64,000 nt of DNA from Pseudoips prasinana (taxonomy: Eukaryota > Arthropoda > Insecta > Lepidoptera > Nolidae), in contig OX621244.1 in NCBI GenBank assembly GCA_951640165.1, forward strand, positions 15,518,001-15,582,000, written 5' to 3'. A program made the position numbers and the translations under genes. Under the pieces are notes generated by a model. The model ran no database searches, was not told where the DNA came from, and saw only the letters and a program-made list of their open reading frames with translations. Positions 7,851 to 19,395 of this stretch are shown piece after piece; position 1 is the first letter of the stretch, and every line of letters begins with the position of its first letter.

Positions 7851-10238
7851 ATGGGTGATTTCAATACTTGTTTACTAAAGAAAGACTCTCGTTGCTCCTC
7901 ACTTATATCTGCAATAGAATCTAGTAACCTATCTCTTCTTCCCCTTAATTCTACACACCATTTTCCTCATTCTACGCCTTCTCTTCTTGACTTAATTCTA
8001 GTCTCTTCAAGAGGTCATGTTGCTAAGCATGGACAATGCTCAGCAGATGCCTTCTCTTACCACGATCTCCTTTTCGTTTCTTACAAAATTCGTCCTCCTA
8101 AGGCAAAATCTAAAGTTCTTCTACAACGTAATTTTGGTGGGATGGATCTTAGTCATCTTCGTGCAGATGCTGGCAGCATTGACTGGTCGACTCTTATTGC
8201 TGCTGAGTCAATTGACGAACAAGTTGACATATTTAATACCAAGCTCATCCAATTGTACGACGTTCATGCTCCCATTCGGCCAATTAAAATTAAGCATTTG
8301 CCAGCACCGTGGCTAACTACTGAAATAAAAACTCTTTTATCTAAGAAATCATCAGCTAAGTCTCGGTACGCTGGTCGGCCTAATGATATTAACCGTGAAA
8401 AATATATAACTCTGCGAAATCACTGTAATAAGGTGTGTAGGAGTGCACAACGCCAACATATTCACAGTTCAGTTGAAAATGAAGATCCTGGAAAAATATG
8501 GAAGTTTTTACGATCTTTGGGAGTTGGGAAATCTCAACCTGATTCAATTCCAAACAATTTAGATATTAATTCACTAAATAGTCATTTCTCTTCTTCGCCT
8601 ATTTTTGACAGGGCAACTAAAACAAAAACTTTAAATTATCTTTCATCCATTCCCTCTCCCAACTATTCTTCTTTCAATTTTAGCCAATTTTCTGCTTGTG
8701 ACATTAAGAAGAGTATTTTGTCCATAGCATCAAATGCAATGGGCAACGATAATATCACCCGTAATATGGTTCTTCCTATACTTGACGAGATCCTTTTCCC
8801 TATATCTCACATCCTCAATACCTCTATATCCAGCGGTGTATTTCCATCTTCATGGAAAGATGCACTAATCATTCCCCTTCCGAAAAAATCCAATCCTGCA
8901 TCGTTTTCCGATTATCGTCCTATATCGATATTACCTTTCCTCTCCAAAGTCCTTGAACGGCTTGTTCACAATCAAATCAGTAGTTTCCTCTCATCTAATA
9001 ACCTCCTTAATCCTTTTCAGTCTGGTTTTCGCCCTGGACATAGTACTACCTCAGCCTTGGTCCATATTACGGATGATATTAGAACTGGCATGGAACACGG
9101 TAATCTAACCATGCTTGCATTATTAGACTTTAGTAATGCTTTCAATACTGTAGACTTCGACGTGTTGCTGGGAATTTTACGTACTCTTAATGTATCTCCA
9201 ACGGTCATTGGCTGGTTTCATAGTTACCTGTCTGGTCGCCGGCAACGTATACGTATTGATAACTCTGTCTCTTCTTGGTGCAATACGAATGCCGGCGTGC
9301 CGCAGGGTGGCGTTTTGTCTCCTTTACTCTTCGCAATTTTCATAAATTCTATCTCAGATCGACTTCTCTCCTCCTACCACCTTTATGCAGATGACCTACA
9401 GATATACTCACAGGCCCCGCTTAATATGCTCTCGGATGCTATTAGTATCATTAATAAAGATTTTATTAGTATTAATGAATGGAGTCGTTCGTACGGTTTA
9501 CAAGTTAACCCCCTTAAGACTCAGGTAATTATTGTTGGAAGCTCAAGGATGATGGCAAAGATTTCTTGTTCTCAACTACCTCAAGTTATCTTTGACGGGA
9601 GTATATTGGAAATAAACCGAGTTGTTAAAAATTTGGGTGTCTATTTTGATAACTGTCTCTCATGGGGTCCGCAGCTGCAGAATACTAGTCGTAAACTTTA
9701 TGCGTCAGTGGGATCTTTGCGAAGATTTCAAAACTTTCTGCCTATTCCCACCAAAATTGCACTTGCCCAGTCCCTTCTTCTTTCGATACTAGATTATGCA
9801 GATGTCAGCTATCTTGATCTTACTGAAGCCCAACTGGATAAACTTGAGCGTCTCCAGAATGTCTGCATAAGATTTGTATTTGGTCTTCGCAAATACGATC
9901 ATGTCTCTGAATTTCGCAAAAAACTCAAGTGGCTACCTATACGACTTCGCCGGAATGCTCATATTCTGTCATTTCTATACAGTATTCTGTTTACTCCTTC
10001 CACTCCCTCTTATCTGAAAGATCGTTTTTCTTTCCTACATGAATCACATTCGAAAGCCTTGAGATCCACTAACAATCAGCGGTTAAAAATACCGACGCAC
10101 TCCACAAAGTTTCTCGATAACGCATTTGTTGTACAAGGTGCTCGTTTGTGGAATGCGTTGCCATTGTTTATTAGGCGTGCACAATCATTAAATACATTCA
10201 AAAGACTTGTTAATGATCACTATTTGAGTACTACATAG
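7851..10238 (+). CDS. Non-LTR retrotransposon ORF2 fragment: endonuclease C-terminus + reverse transcriptase (795 aa)
   Basis: Residues 1-80 are the end of an APE-type endonuclease: MGDFN at the start, SLLDLILVS at 44-52, and SYHDLL at 69-74 in the position of the canonical SDH box, with Tyr in place of Asp. A basic linker follows. The RT spans ~340-575, with PLPKK at ~342-346, YRPISIL at ~355-361, the Asp of LLDFSNAFN at 426, QGGVLSPLLF at 485-494 and the YADD active site at 512-515. The thumb and C-terminal region runs to 795. The ATG at 7851 is only the first Met in an open frame starting at 7797; the natural N-terminus is missing, so this copy probably cannot make a complete protein. ORF1 is absent. 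The clade (CR1 versus Jockey) is not certain from motifs alone. Confidence 0.9.
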   Translation: MGDFNTCLLKKDSRCSSLISAIESSNLSLLPLNSTHHFPHSTPSLLDLILVSSRGHVAKHGQCSADAFSYHDLLFVSYKIRPPKAKSKVLLQRNFGGMDLSHLRADAGSIDWSTLIAAESIDEQVDIFNTKLIQLYDVHAPIRPIKIKHLPAPWLTTEIKTLLSKKSSAKSRYAGRPNDINREKYITLRNHCNKVCRSAQRQHIHSSVENEDPGKIWKFLRSLGVGKSQPDSIPNNLDINSLNSHFSSSPIFDRATKTKTLNYLSSIPSPNYSSFNFSQFSACDIKKSILSIASNAMGNDNITRNMVLPILDEILFPISHILNTSISSGVFPSSWKDALIIPLPKKSNPASFSDYRPISILPFLSKVLERLVHNQISSFLSSNNLLNPFQSGFRPGHSTTSALVHITDDIRTGMEHGNLTMLALLDFSNAFNTVDFDVLLGILRTLNVSPTVIGWFHSYLSGRRQRIRIDNSVSSWCNTNAGVPQGGVLSPLLFAIFINSISDRLLSSYHLYADDLQIYSQAPLNMLSDAISIINKDFISINEWSRSYGLQVNPLKTQVIIVGSSRMMAKISCSQLPQVIFDGSILEINRVVKNLGVYFDNCLSWGPQLQNTSRKLYASVGSLRRFQNFLPIPTKIALAQSLLLSILDYADVSYLDLTEAQLDKLERLQNVCIRFVFGLRKYDHVSEFRKKLKWLPIRLRRNAHILSFLYSILFTPSTPSYLKDRFSFLHESHSKALRSTNNQRLKIPTHSTKFLDNAFVVQGARLWNALPLFIRRAQSLNTFKRLVNDHYLSTT

Positions 10239-10409
10239 TTCACATAATGACACGTATTATTATTATGAATGTACATATAATTAGTAAGTAGGTATAAATA
10301 GTTTTAAGTATGGTACAAATAGTACCTTATAATAAGTACTTTGTACACTTGCAACTGCCCCATCTCTGTAACTCCTTTCTCCTTTCACTACCTAGGTTGC
10401 CTGGAAGAG

Positions 10410-10424
10410 ATCACACTTAGTGAT
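10410..10424 (+). promoter_or_regulatory. 3' UTR hairpin of the LINE (ATCAC/GTGAT)
   Basis: ATCAC-ACTTA-GTGAT sits just before AAGGCCGCC. Other LINE tails in the window have ATCGC/GCGAT at the same place, so the pairing is kept while the sequence changes. It is probably the RT-recognition structure of the template 3' end. Confidence 0.65.
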
Positions 10425-10500
10425 AAGGCCGCCAATTGTACTATAATAATTTGTATGTTGTCGCTTTTGTATTATTTCTTAAGGTGTACAATAAAGAGTT

Positions 10501-10524
10501 TATCTATCTATCTATCTATCTATA
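10501..10524 (+). repeat. (TATC)n 3' tail of the LINE
   Basis: About six TATC units follow AATAAAGAGTT. Short microsatellite tails in place of poly(A) are common in CR1/L2-like LINEs. Confidence 0.85.
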
Positions 10525-12833
10525 AATATCATCGTTGCCACGATATAGGAATAAATTTAAACAAATTCTTAACGAAAGCAATTTCAAATTCTAAACTTTA
10601 TCCGAGTTTACCGCTTGATGCGTATAGAACTTTCAGAAAACACGTCTCTGATATTAAATACAAGTTAAATAAAGACAGTTAGCACAAATATTGTTTGCTC
10701 ACGTGAATCTTATTTGAGAAACAAGTATAATTCCAAAGAGTTTGAAGCAAATTCCTTAGGAAATTAATTTGATAAATTAGTTACGAAACAATACAAAGTT
10801 ATGCTTTTGCAACTCACGCGAAAAGAATTTTGTTCGTTCATTATCTGGTTTCTGAATTATTTTTAATATTAGGAAATTGCTGGTTTTTCCCGGAGGCTAG
10901 AGGTCGTTCACCAAATTGGAAAAATCTATGTGTACAAATTGATACATTTTTAATTTTATTTATTTGGATGCTGGATTCTTTTAAAACTAAATTGACTTTT
11001 AAACTAAGTTGGATCAATCGCCTCATGGAAAACATTTAAGTTGGTTGGACCACAGAAATTCCGTGGATTAGCGGTAAGCTTACATCTAAAGTTAAAAAAT
11101 AACAAGAATATTAAATATTTAATAAATGTACCCTACGAAAGGAACAATGCAGGAATTCTCATGTTAATTCTGTTATCCAGCAGCGAATATTGCACACATA
11201 AACTGTAAAATTTACATTACAAACCATCAAAACACTGTAACACGTTTAAACTCATCTTAATCGGCGTACTTAATCCTTTAGTCATTATGAATGCGTCCGA
11301 GATTACTTAACTCTTGTCAAACGATAACGCGGTTGGACCACACATTTATCGTATTTCCTCTAATTAAATCCCTTTATAAAAGCTGGGCCGGTGGGGCATA
11401 AGTCAGGTATTGCGAGATAAAGATTAATGCGTTCTGGTCAAATAATTTACGGTGTTGATAGCGATCCGGCGTAGCTGTTAATTTTGCGTGTAAAAACTGT
11501 ATGAGCTCAGCGCAATACCAGTATTTTTGATTTATATTGGGAATTGAGCCGTTGGGCCTTCTGAGTAACGATTTCGATAACAAATTATAAATATTGATAC
11601 TTCTTGCAAAATTAATGATGAATTTAATTCGATACCACTTAAATAAATAAGTTTTAATGTTGGTTTAAGGTTGCGTACCCAATGGATACCCACGAACGAC
11701 GGTCCGACCGTCTCCGCCTGTCTGCCCTTCTGTGTGACTGTGTGTGTAAGTGAGCAGTTGAAAGTTGTACAGAGTGTGTATTTCTATCGTGGCTACAAAA
11801 ATAAATAAAAGTACAAAGTAAAGATAAAAATAATGACAATTAATAGTGTCTCGAAGGATTGACCGTTTTGTGTGCGAGTCCTACTTGAACTTGTCCGGTA
11901 TTATTTAGTTTTTGCCGCAAGAGTTTTAGGAATTACGAGACATTCGTGTCCCCATCCATCTATCAATATTAAAAATGTACAGCTAATTGACAACAGAAGC
12001 AAAACAACCGCTACTAAACACGCCAAATCGCCTTTGTTCTTCATTAGTCACGCTTTGTTTTGAGCAAAATGTGTACAGACACGTTCGGTTAATTCTGCGC
12101 TACAAAACAACCGTTCAAAAAGCTAAATATCTGAATCTCTGATTAGTCGGCTTGTTTTGTCTTCGATCAAACAATTTCACCATTATGGCGCCTACACAAA
12201 TAGTCTACCTAATGTGTTTACTTCTAATTCCAAACAAAAGTTAGAGAGACCGTTGTTTGAGTACTCCGTCTTTCCGTTGTCGTTTTTACTAACGGGTTCG
12301 GACTGAAGTGAGCCAAGTTCGTCACGGCAAAAAACTGGAGCGGAGCTTATTAGACCCTTGTGTGGATTTGGAGTTTATGCAGGCTTGAAATAAGTTCTTT
12401 TAGTTTCGACCTTTGTCCTGGGGCTTAGGCACATTTAGGTTACATTTTGCAGACACTGTTCGTTGTTTTTAGGTCGTGACATACCTAATAAATCTTTGTC
12501 TGGACAACTTTAAGCTATTGTGACGTTCGTTTAAACCACATGACGTAAATGGACTGTACATTTTATAAACAAAACGAAGGTCAATTTACCATCTAGATTT
12601 ATTCCAATAACTTGGTGTTAATCTAATTACGAGAAACATTAAATTGCCAGTAAGAATAATTAGTATTTAAAATTTACATAAAGCCGAATAAAAAGGAATA
12701 TTTAAAATAGATTCAGAAACAACGGGGAAATCAAAATATAATCGTTTTGGATGAAAAATAAAATTCTAAATAAGTGTAAGTGTGTTTTTAACTGATAAGC
12801 AAATTAAAAAAAATATCAGACAAGTTTTGATAC
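10525..12833. other. AT-rich region without recognised features
   Basis: No supported gene or clear repeat. Short frames at 10830-11039 (plus), 11374-11583 (minus) and 11654-11839 (minus) have no recognisable motifs and their length is expected by chance in AT-rich DNA. Confidence 0.45.
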
Positions 12834-12881
12834 ATGACTACTATTTGTGTGACCCAGTATATTGGTTCTACGTCTGGATGT
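12834..12881 (+). repeat. SINE-B fragment (plus) joined to a minus SINE
   Basis: CTATTTGTGTGACCCA...GTCTGGATG resembles the body of the SINE group seen at 54035-54200 and, inverted, at 45430-45602. It runs directly into the (AAT)n tail of the next SINE. Confidence 0.4.
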
Positions 12882-13135
12882 AATAATAATAACGTGGGAC
12901 ATTATTCACATATCCATCTGCCATCTGATCCCAAACTAATTACAGCTGGTACTATGGATATAACAGATACACTGAATATCGTACTTTTCCGTTGTGAATA
13001 CATATGTGTAGATAATTACACCCAGATTCAGGACAAACTGTTCATGCACACAATTTATATCGGCCCTTCGTGGGAATTGAAGCTACGACTTGCGGCGCGA
13101 AAGGTAAGGAATTTACCAACTAAGCCAACTGTGTC
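12882..13135 (-). mobile_element. tRNA-derived SINE, group A (minus)
   Basis: From left to right: the (AAT)n tail, GATCCCAAACTAA, TACTATGGA, ACACCCAGATTCAGGACA, CATGCAC and the tRNA-like head around 13060-13135. This is the reverse of the plus copies at 53297 and 57396. The head is the degraded Pol III promoter region. Confidence 0.75.
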
Positions 13136-13207
13136 CGCCAATTACAAGCCTGTAAAGTACCCCGCGACATAAGAATTAATTTACCGAATTATGTCAGCCA
13201 AATTATG

Positions 13208-13400
13208 TTCACTTCTGGACAAAAGCCTCCTTAAACAATGGGGATAACATAATCGCCACGCTTGGCAGACGGGTTGGCGATCGCAGTTTGATGGTCAATG
13301 TTCAAAGTAAAACACCGCTGCCCGTTCTTTGGTTGGTATTCCCTCGGCACGATTTCTACGCCCCCCACGGGATAAGATGATATTCTACGCTAGCACCACA
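13208..13400 (-). mobile_element. RTE-type LINE 3' fragment (minus)
   Basis: Contains GGACAAAAGCCTCC, AATCGCCACGCTTGGCAGAC and GCTGCCCGTTCT. These are the reverse of the LINE tail also seen at 36225-36394 (plus), 24206, 49365 and 52030. Confidence 0.65.
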
Positions 13401-14950
13401 CAGCGATTTTTTAAATTAACCAACTCGTAGCGCGCAATTTCTCTTTTAAAAATAAATAAGAATAAAACGATATCTCTCTATAATTCTTTTTTTAACTGAC
13501 TTCAACAGTAGGAGGTTGTCAATTCGACTGTAGGTTTCTTTTCATATCTGTTATACAATTTATCCGTCTTTTGAAAATTGTTAAATATTTATTATCTTTA
13601 TTCGATAGGAAGTGTTATAGGAATTGCTATACCCATATACATTATCAACATTTAAATAAAATCACTCATTGGAAATATAGGGGATGCAACATAATTAGTT
13701 TATATATTCAAGGAGCTTAATTTACTTATAAGCTGAACAACGTCCCATTATAAAAATAGACCAGTACGGAAACTACCTACAAACGGTCAAAAAGGCAAAC
13801 TCACACAAACATGCGCTTCGACAAGACCCCTAAGCGGATTTCGCGGTGCTGTCAGTAGAGTGTGCCGCGGCAAAACGAGTGGTCGCGTATAAGTTTATCT
13901 CCGCAATCTCTTTAAAAATCCACGTGCGTATAATTGCGTAGGATACGGCTGTTTGAACTCGGCTTGATCAAACGAGAGCTTTAGTATTTTAAAACGTTAA
14001 TGTTTAAATAAAAAATTATAATAGGTATGTACAACATTGAAAGTTACAATCCTACAGCGTCAATAGTTAGAGCGTAGGTAATTATTTCTACAACTAGGCT
14101 TAGTTACCTTACTGTCCATATCTATACTGTGACAACGTGTACGATGTAGCAGATTAAGATGCAAACCACACACAAAAAAATTAACTTACTATGCAAAAAT
14201 AATGATCAGCTGATGGATTTTCTACGGGATGCCAAAAATTTTCTTTCATTTGTTTAGTTTTACTGATCCAGAGCGCTCCTTATGTTCCGTTCTATTTCTG
14301 TTACGACGTGTGTACGTATACAGAAACCGAAATATTGACGCACAGAGACAGGAACCACTCTATGTGTGTCTGGGTCTAAAGTCATTTCGGACAAAGAATT
14401 TTAATAGATTTTTATGCGCTTTTAGTGTAAATTTAAACAGTTTGAGATCATGCCGCGACTGTCTTAAGAGTAAAGTTTGATCAAGTGGGAAACATTCAGA
14501 AGTTTATTCTTACTTTCCCGCAAGAAGTGAGATAAATATTCATGAGAGTTAATTCGAAGAAAACTTATTTCCACGTCAGTGTCTGTCCGTCTGTACATTT
14601 GTAACGAAACGACTTATAACAGAGTGTTTTAATACTTTTAATTTGCTAACTCTTTAATATTCTGCCGCTGTACGCGAGCTTCATTATATTGCGTTTTAAC
14701 TTTTTTAAATTCTACGAACGTATAGAAATTATGGTTATAGGAGTTTATTAAATTCGCTTTTTGGTGAGAATGACACATTAATTTTAAGTCTAGCTTTTGA
14801 AACTATTTGATTTTTTAGATATTTAAAACAGAAATGAAATATTTTACTAATTAACTTCAATATTGAATTAGCTACTACTTCAATATGTTAATGTTATTAA
14901 TGAAAAACTATATTTAATTAATCACAAAAATGGGAAATCATAAATTTAAT
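13401..14950. other. AT-rich region without recognised features
   Basis: Nothing supported. The 83-codon frame at 14229-14480 is not recognisable. Confidence 0.4.
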
Positions 14951-14952
14951 CA

Positions 14953-15018
14953 TCAGTCGGGTCTCGAACCTGTGCGCTCTACCAATACGGTGTATATGCT
15001 CTGCGTTATGCTAAGAAA
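14953..15018 (-). repeat. tRNA-like SINE head fragment
   Basis: The minus strand carries an A-box-like TAGCATAACGC and a good B box, GGTTCGAGACC. The flanking arms do not fold into a convincing tRNA cloverleaf, so I call it a SINE or pseudo-tRNA head. Confidence 0.4.
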
Positions 15019-16231
15019 GATCTGCAGGCTGGCAGATCAAATTTACGATAGGTTTTATCTATTTTCTATAAACACACATTTCCACAAAATCAGCTGAATG
15101 TTATAGATTCTATTGACTGGAAACGCAGTTGATACTATTTCTTCATTACTGTTGTTCTAATGATACTCTCCTTCAGTGTATCATACTTACTCTCTAAACA
15201 AAGACACATTTCGTTATCCTAGAGGTTTTACGTTGTTAGCGACTACGGAGACAACCACAAGCTTAGGTAGGTAGGTACGTGTGGAAAACTTCTAACTTCA
15301 AACAGTGATAAAACATACTTTGCGAAATATACGTTATAACAAAACTAGATGTCATTTTTATGTAACAATGAAACTGATTCCAAATGTTGTTCCATAAAAA
15401 GTTGAGTTCAAATATTATGAGAATAGTGTTATGTGCGTGACTCATGCACGACATGAGAGATTTATTAAAAATAAATTACAAATTATGTTATTTTCAGTTT
15501 GATTCTGAAAATACAACATGTTTTATATCAAATTATATTACATAAAAAATTAAAGAATTTGGTACGTCTTCGTTACTGATCCATACTGAGAAAAGAAAAA
15601 AAATGTTAAATTTTATTTATATCAAGCGCTTAAGTTTTGAACACTAATTTGTTGAAATTCGGTATTACTTACATTGTTCACTGTCAAATAATTTTAGACT
15701 TATGAGTAAAAACATACTGCAGCAGTTTGTCATGTCATTCTGAGATACAGCAGAATAGCCACAAGATATTATGATTCAGAATATGTTCTCTTTTATTCAG
15801 CTAATTTTGTTTAACAGTATATTTTCGCAACTTTTTAATGTTGCAGGGCCCTTAAGTGAAGTTAAACCTCTTAACGGTAAGAGGTGGCATGATCCTGATA
15901 TGATGGAAACGTGACTAGACTATAACAGGGTTTCGCTAACTTTTAAGAAAAAAAAATATAACAAAGCGAAGGCTTTCGAGGCACACGTCTAAATAAAAAT
16001 ACTCAAATGAAAAATTTAAGTGGTTTAAAGACCTTTGAAGTATACATTTACCACTAGGTTTTGTTAATTAAAATCTAGCATGAAAAGTGATTCATATTTA
16101 ATTAAAACTTGGGTTACTTAGATACAGAAATCTTTATTTCAACTTATGCTCAACTCAAGTGAAGTTCGTGACAGGAGGACCACAGAAGGGCTGAACATTA
16201 CCAAACCGAATTAAATAGAAAATATATAAAA
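15019..16231. other. AT-rich region without recognised features
   Basis: No gene, clear repeat or RNA recognised. Confidence 0.4.
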
Positions 16232-16418
16232 CTAGCTGTGCCCCTCGGTCTTACCCGCGTTAAACTTTATAAATTTAGCCTATGTGTTAATCCAGGTTGC
16301 CAGCTACCTCCATACCAAATTTTATTTAAATCGCTCCAGCCGTTTAGAAGTGAAGAAGTAACAAACGTGCACACTCACACACTCACTAACTTTCGCCTTT
16401 ATATTTATATTAGTATGA
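16232..16418 (-). mobile_element. Small Helitron-like element (minus)
   Basis: On the minus strand it starts TCATACTAATATAAA and ends GGGGCACAGCTAG. It is preceded by A and followed by T with no duplication, as Helitrons are. The same CTAG end and a GCGGGT...ACC segment upstream are seen in the element at 34765-34933. It is non-autonomous, with no coding. Confidence 0.65.
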
Positions 16419-16437
16419 TAAAAAAACTTAGGATTAC

Positions 16438-16636
16438 TAACACACTGCTATCTAACCCCAATCTAGGCAGAACCTGTGCTTTGGCAACCAAAATCTGATA
16501 AACATAATTATATATTTCTAAATAAATACATTTTGTAGATAAATAATCCCAGACAAAAAAAAATGGGAGTTGAGCTTACGACCTCTGTGTGCTTAGCAGT
16601 CACTAACCACTAAACCAGCAGGCCAGTCTAAAAGTA
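16438..16636 (-). mobile_element. SINE group A copy (minus), diverged
   Basis: CCCAATCTAGGCAGAACCTG, CAACCAAAATCTGATAAACA and a tRNA-like head near 16570-16636 (TTTAGTGGTTAG on the minus strand) match the group A order in reverse. The middle part is shortened. Confidence 0.6.
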
Positions 16637-17040
16637 AGCTTAAGCGTATTTACACTATGAAAGTTGAAGGAAAGTAAATCTAAGCTCTGAGCGTAAAGAG
16701 AGCTTGGGATACGCGATGCCCCCAACTCCCTGAGAACAATATCTACGTATAGTTAAAGTGTCTGACATTACCACTAGAAAATATGAGTGGAATTATAATG
16801 ATAGAATTCAATACAAAGCCTTTACTTTTGTGTTAATTTTTATCGTTTTCATAGTTATTTATTATATAGCAAGTGTTTCAGATGATTAAATGAAAGGTAA
16901 ATTACGATTTACGATTTATGACGTATTAAAAAAAAACTACTTACTAGATCTCGTCAAACCAATTTTCGTTGTTAGTTTACATGGTAATGTACATCATATA
17001 TTTTTATTTGTTTTATCATTCTCTTATTATAGAAGTTACA

Positions 17041-17062
17041 GGGGGGGGGGGGGGGGGGGGGG
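17041..17062 (+). repeat. Poly-G run (22 G)
   Basis: An uninterrupted run of 22 G at the left edge of an interspersed repeat. Its length may be unreliable in the assembly. Confidence 0.9.
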
Positions 17063-17407
17063 ACACTCATGTTACCCCTTTGGAAGAGTCCCACGCGCAA
17101 ACTATTCAGTTTAGAAAAAAATGATATTAGAAACCTCAATATCATATTTGAAGACCTATTCATAGATAGCCCACATGTATGGGTACAATGAAATAAAAAT
17201 TTCGAGTTTCAGTTCTATGTATGGGGAAACCCCAAAATTATTGTTCTTTTTCTATTTTTGTGTGAAAATCTTAGTGCGGTTCATAGAATACATCTAATTA
17301 CCAAATTCCAACAGTACTAGCTCTTATAGTTTCGGAAAAAAGTGGCTGTGACATACGGACGGAAAGATAGACATGACGAATCTATAAGGGTTCCGTTTAT
17401 TGCCATT
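17063..17407 (+). mobile_element. Interspersed repeat ending ACGGAACCCTAAAAA
   Basis: The 3' part GTGACATACGGACGGAAAGA...GGGTTCCGTTTAT...CTACGGAACCCTAAAAA is shared with the repeat at 38288-38574. It has an A-rich end and no coding. It is probably the tail of a LINE or a LINE-dependent repeat; the class is not settled. Confidence 0.55.
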
Positions 17408-18090
17408 TGGCTACGGAACCCTAAAAAATTACAAGAATATTCGAGACGGTGCCATGCCTTTTACTTTTAACCAAAGCAAATGGCCTTTGAAACAGCCTAA
17501 CCTAAAATGTAATCATAAATAAGATAAAAAAGAAAAATGATCACATAATTCCACAGAGTTCGAAGAGTGAAAATGTGAAATAATTGCCTTTACGACTCTT
17601 CAAGGCGTCCTACAGGGTCGTAATGAGCACTTTGGACAGCTCTTGTTTAAGATCGTTCTTTCGTTTATTTAGCTTTTAGTTATTTTTCTGAAAAGAGTGG
17701 CTCTTTTATTCTGTTACGGAATTGCTATCCAAAAAGACGGCCTTTATGTTGTAAAGCTCATTAAAACTTAATATTACTAAAAAATATTTTGAAACTTTTA
17801 CACAGCCTTCGTAAATAGACCATAAATAAATTAAAGCCTGTTTTATAAGCTATATTTATAAGGTTCAATATTTATTACACTCTGTCAACAATGGAAACAC
17901 GATCTAATAATATCATTACATGCACGTAAGCCTAGGAAAATACATAGATTTTGATTCTCAATAGAAAAAATTCTAATTTCGATACGACTACATTCTACTT
18001 TTACGTTACACTGTCTATAACGTGAAATCATAAAAAGCCTAATATATAAGTAAAGTTAAAAAAATTCAATGCATATTGAATTTTTGTAAT
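17408..18090. other. AT-rich region without recognised features
   Basis: Nothing supported. Confidence 0.4.
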
Positions 18091-18120
18091 TCAGATCAGC
18101 CATATTCATGACAACTAAGG

Positions 18121-18391
18121 AAGCGCCTTTTAAAGCACGAGCCAGCTAGTTATCATGAATATAGAACCTGGTCTGAACTATAGGTATTTCGAAACGAGTT
18201 AGTCCCAGAAGAAAGCGCCTTTTAAAGCACGAGCCAGCTAGTTATCATGAATATAGAACCTGGTCTGAACTATAGGTATTTCGAAACGAGCTAGTCCCAG
18301 AAGGAAGCGCCTTTTAAAGCACGAGCCAGCTAGTTATCATGAATATAGAACCTGGTCTGAAATATAGATATTTCGAAACGAGCTAGTCGAA
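18121..18391 (+). repeat. 92-bp tandem repeat, ~3 units
   Basis: AAGCGCCTTTTAAAGCACGA recurs at 18121, 18213 and 18305, a period of exactly 92 bp. The three units differ at only a few positions. Just before the array (18091-18117) a partial inverted copy of the unit appears (TATTCATGAC... against GTTATCATGAATATA). Confidence 0.9.
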
Positions 18392-18610
18392 AGAGACAAT
18401 GTAGCGAAGGACATGATGATAACCCGCGCTAAGAGACTTCGGCGTCGAAAGCTCGTGGTAAATCTCTGCCGACTATAGGAATAAGCCTGTGGACGATGGA
18501 CTCAGGGCAGTCACTGCTTATAACCGGTCTAGGACAGTAGCACTCGCATTTCGCGTGCACCTCTTAAAAAGGTGGGTGATACTGGAAGGATTCCTGTCTG
18601 ATCCTGCCTA
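18392..18610. other. GC-richer segment next to the 92-bp array
   Basis: A ~210-bp stretch (GACTTCGGCGTCGAAAGC, AACCGGTCTAGGACAGTAGC) that is clearly less AT-rich than its surroundings. No long frame. It may belong to the same unidentified element as the tandem units. Confidence 0.35.
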
Positions 18611-19224
18611 GATGCTGACGATGACTTGACATGCCCTTAAAAATAAAAACCATTGAATTATTATTTAAGTATATTTTGCATTTTGAAGTAAAAAGAGACT
18701 CAACAATCTTGTAAAATTTGTTAAAAGAGTGGCGCCTGTCTTAAATTCTATAGAGCCGTACTATCAAAACGTCTCAACTCTTCCACAAGTCAAGAACAAT
18801 TTTATTTTACCTCGCAACTAGCTCGCGTTGCAAGAAATACGTACTTTTCAAAGTCATCTGACATAAACTGGCTCTCTTAAACTAAACAGACACCAAGTTT
18901 CGGTGTTCGAGCGAGCGCGACGAGAAACTAAGTTTTGTGGGCACAAGTGATGGTTTTGCGTCGATAAGAATTCCTAAAATATGATACATTTCATTCTACT
19001 TTAAGTACAACTTTTTAATCTTACTTGGTTTACTCGTGCGAATTACAAGTTAATATTTTAATTTTATGCAAAAATTAAGTTTCTCGAATTGTATTAACAG
19101 ACATTGCAAAGCTTTTTGCAAAAATGAATACATTAAACTTCTCAAAGTTTTATTCATCTTCGTATCAGCTGAAAAGGGCCAGTGCAGTATAAAGACCTCT
19201 CTTAAGATCTTCATAATAGAAATG
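18611..19224. other. AT-rich region without recognised features
   Basis: No supported gene; a minus frame at 19050-19298 is not recognisable. Confidence 0.4.
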
Positions 19225-19345
19225 TCTACATAATTTGGGGAATATTTCATTATCGCCATGCTTTGCCGACGGGTTAGCAATCGTAGTTTAGTACTCATAG
19301 TGCACTAAAAGACTGCTGCTCGTTCTCTGGTGGATATTCCCTCGT
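19225..19345 (-). mobile_element. RTE-type LINE 3' fragment (minus)
   Basis: ATTATCGCCATGCTTTGCCG, ACTGCTGCTCGTTCTCTGG and ATTCCCTCG match the order in the copies at 13208 and 24206. Confidence 0.6.
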
Positions 19346-19395
19346 AATGACTTGGGATGATGATATATGTAGCGTAGTAAACTTTCAGTATACTA

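Larger units (their letters stand above)
7797..10523 (+). mobile_element. 5'-truncated CR1/Jockey-like non-LTR retrotransposon
   Basis: The element starts inside the endonuclease domain; the in-frame reading opens after a TAA at 7794-7796. It runs through a complete RT and a C-terminal region, then a ~285-bp 3' UTR ending in (TATC)n. 5' truncation is normal for target-primed reverse transcription. The coding frame has no stop or frameshift, so the insertion is young. The 3' UTR carries a small hairpin also found in four other LINE tails in this window (30395, 34134, 62433, 63142). Confidence 0.9.

Noticed and set aside
14953..15018. Functional tRNA gene on the minus strand
   Set aside because: The B box is good, but I could not fold a full cloverleaf with a proper acceptor stem.
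18121..18391. CRISPR-like array
   Set aside because: The 92-bp units are contiguous with no spacers, and the window is eukaryotic.
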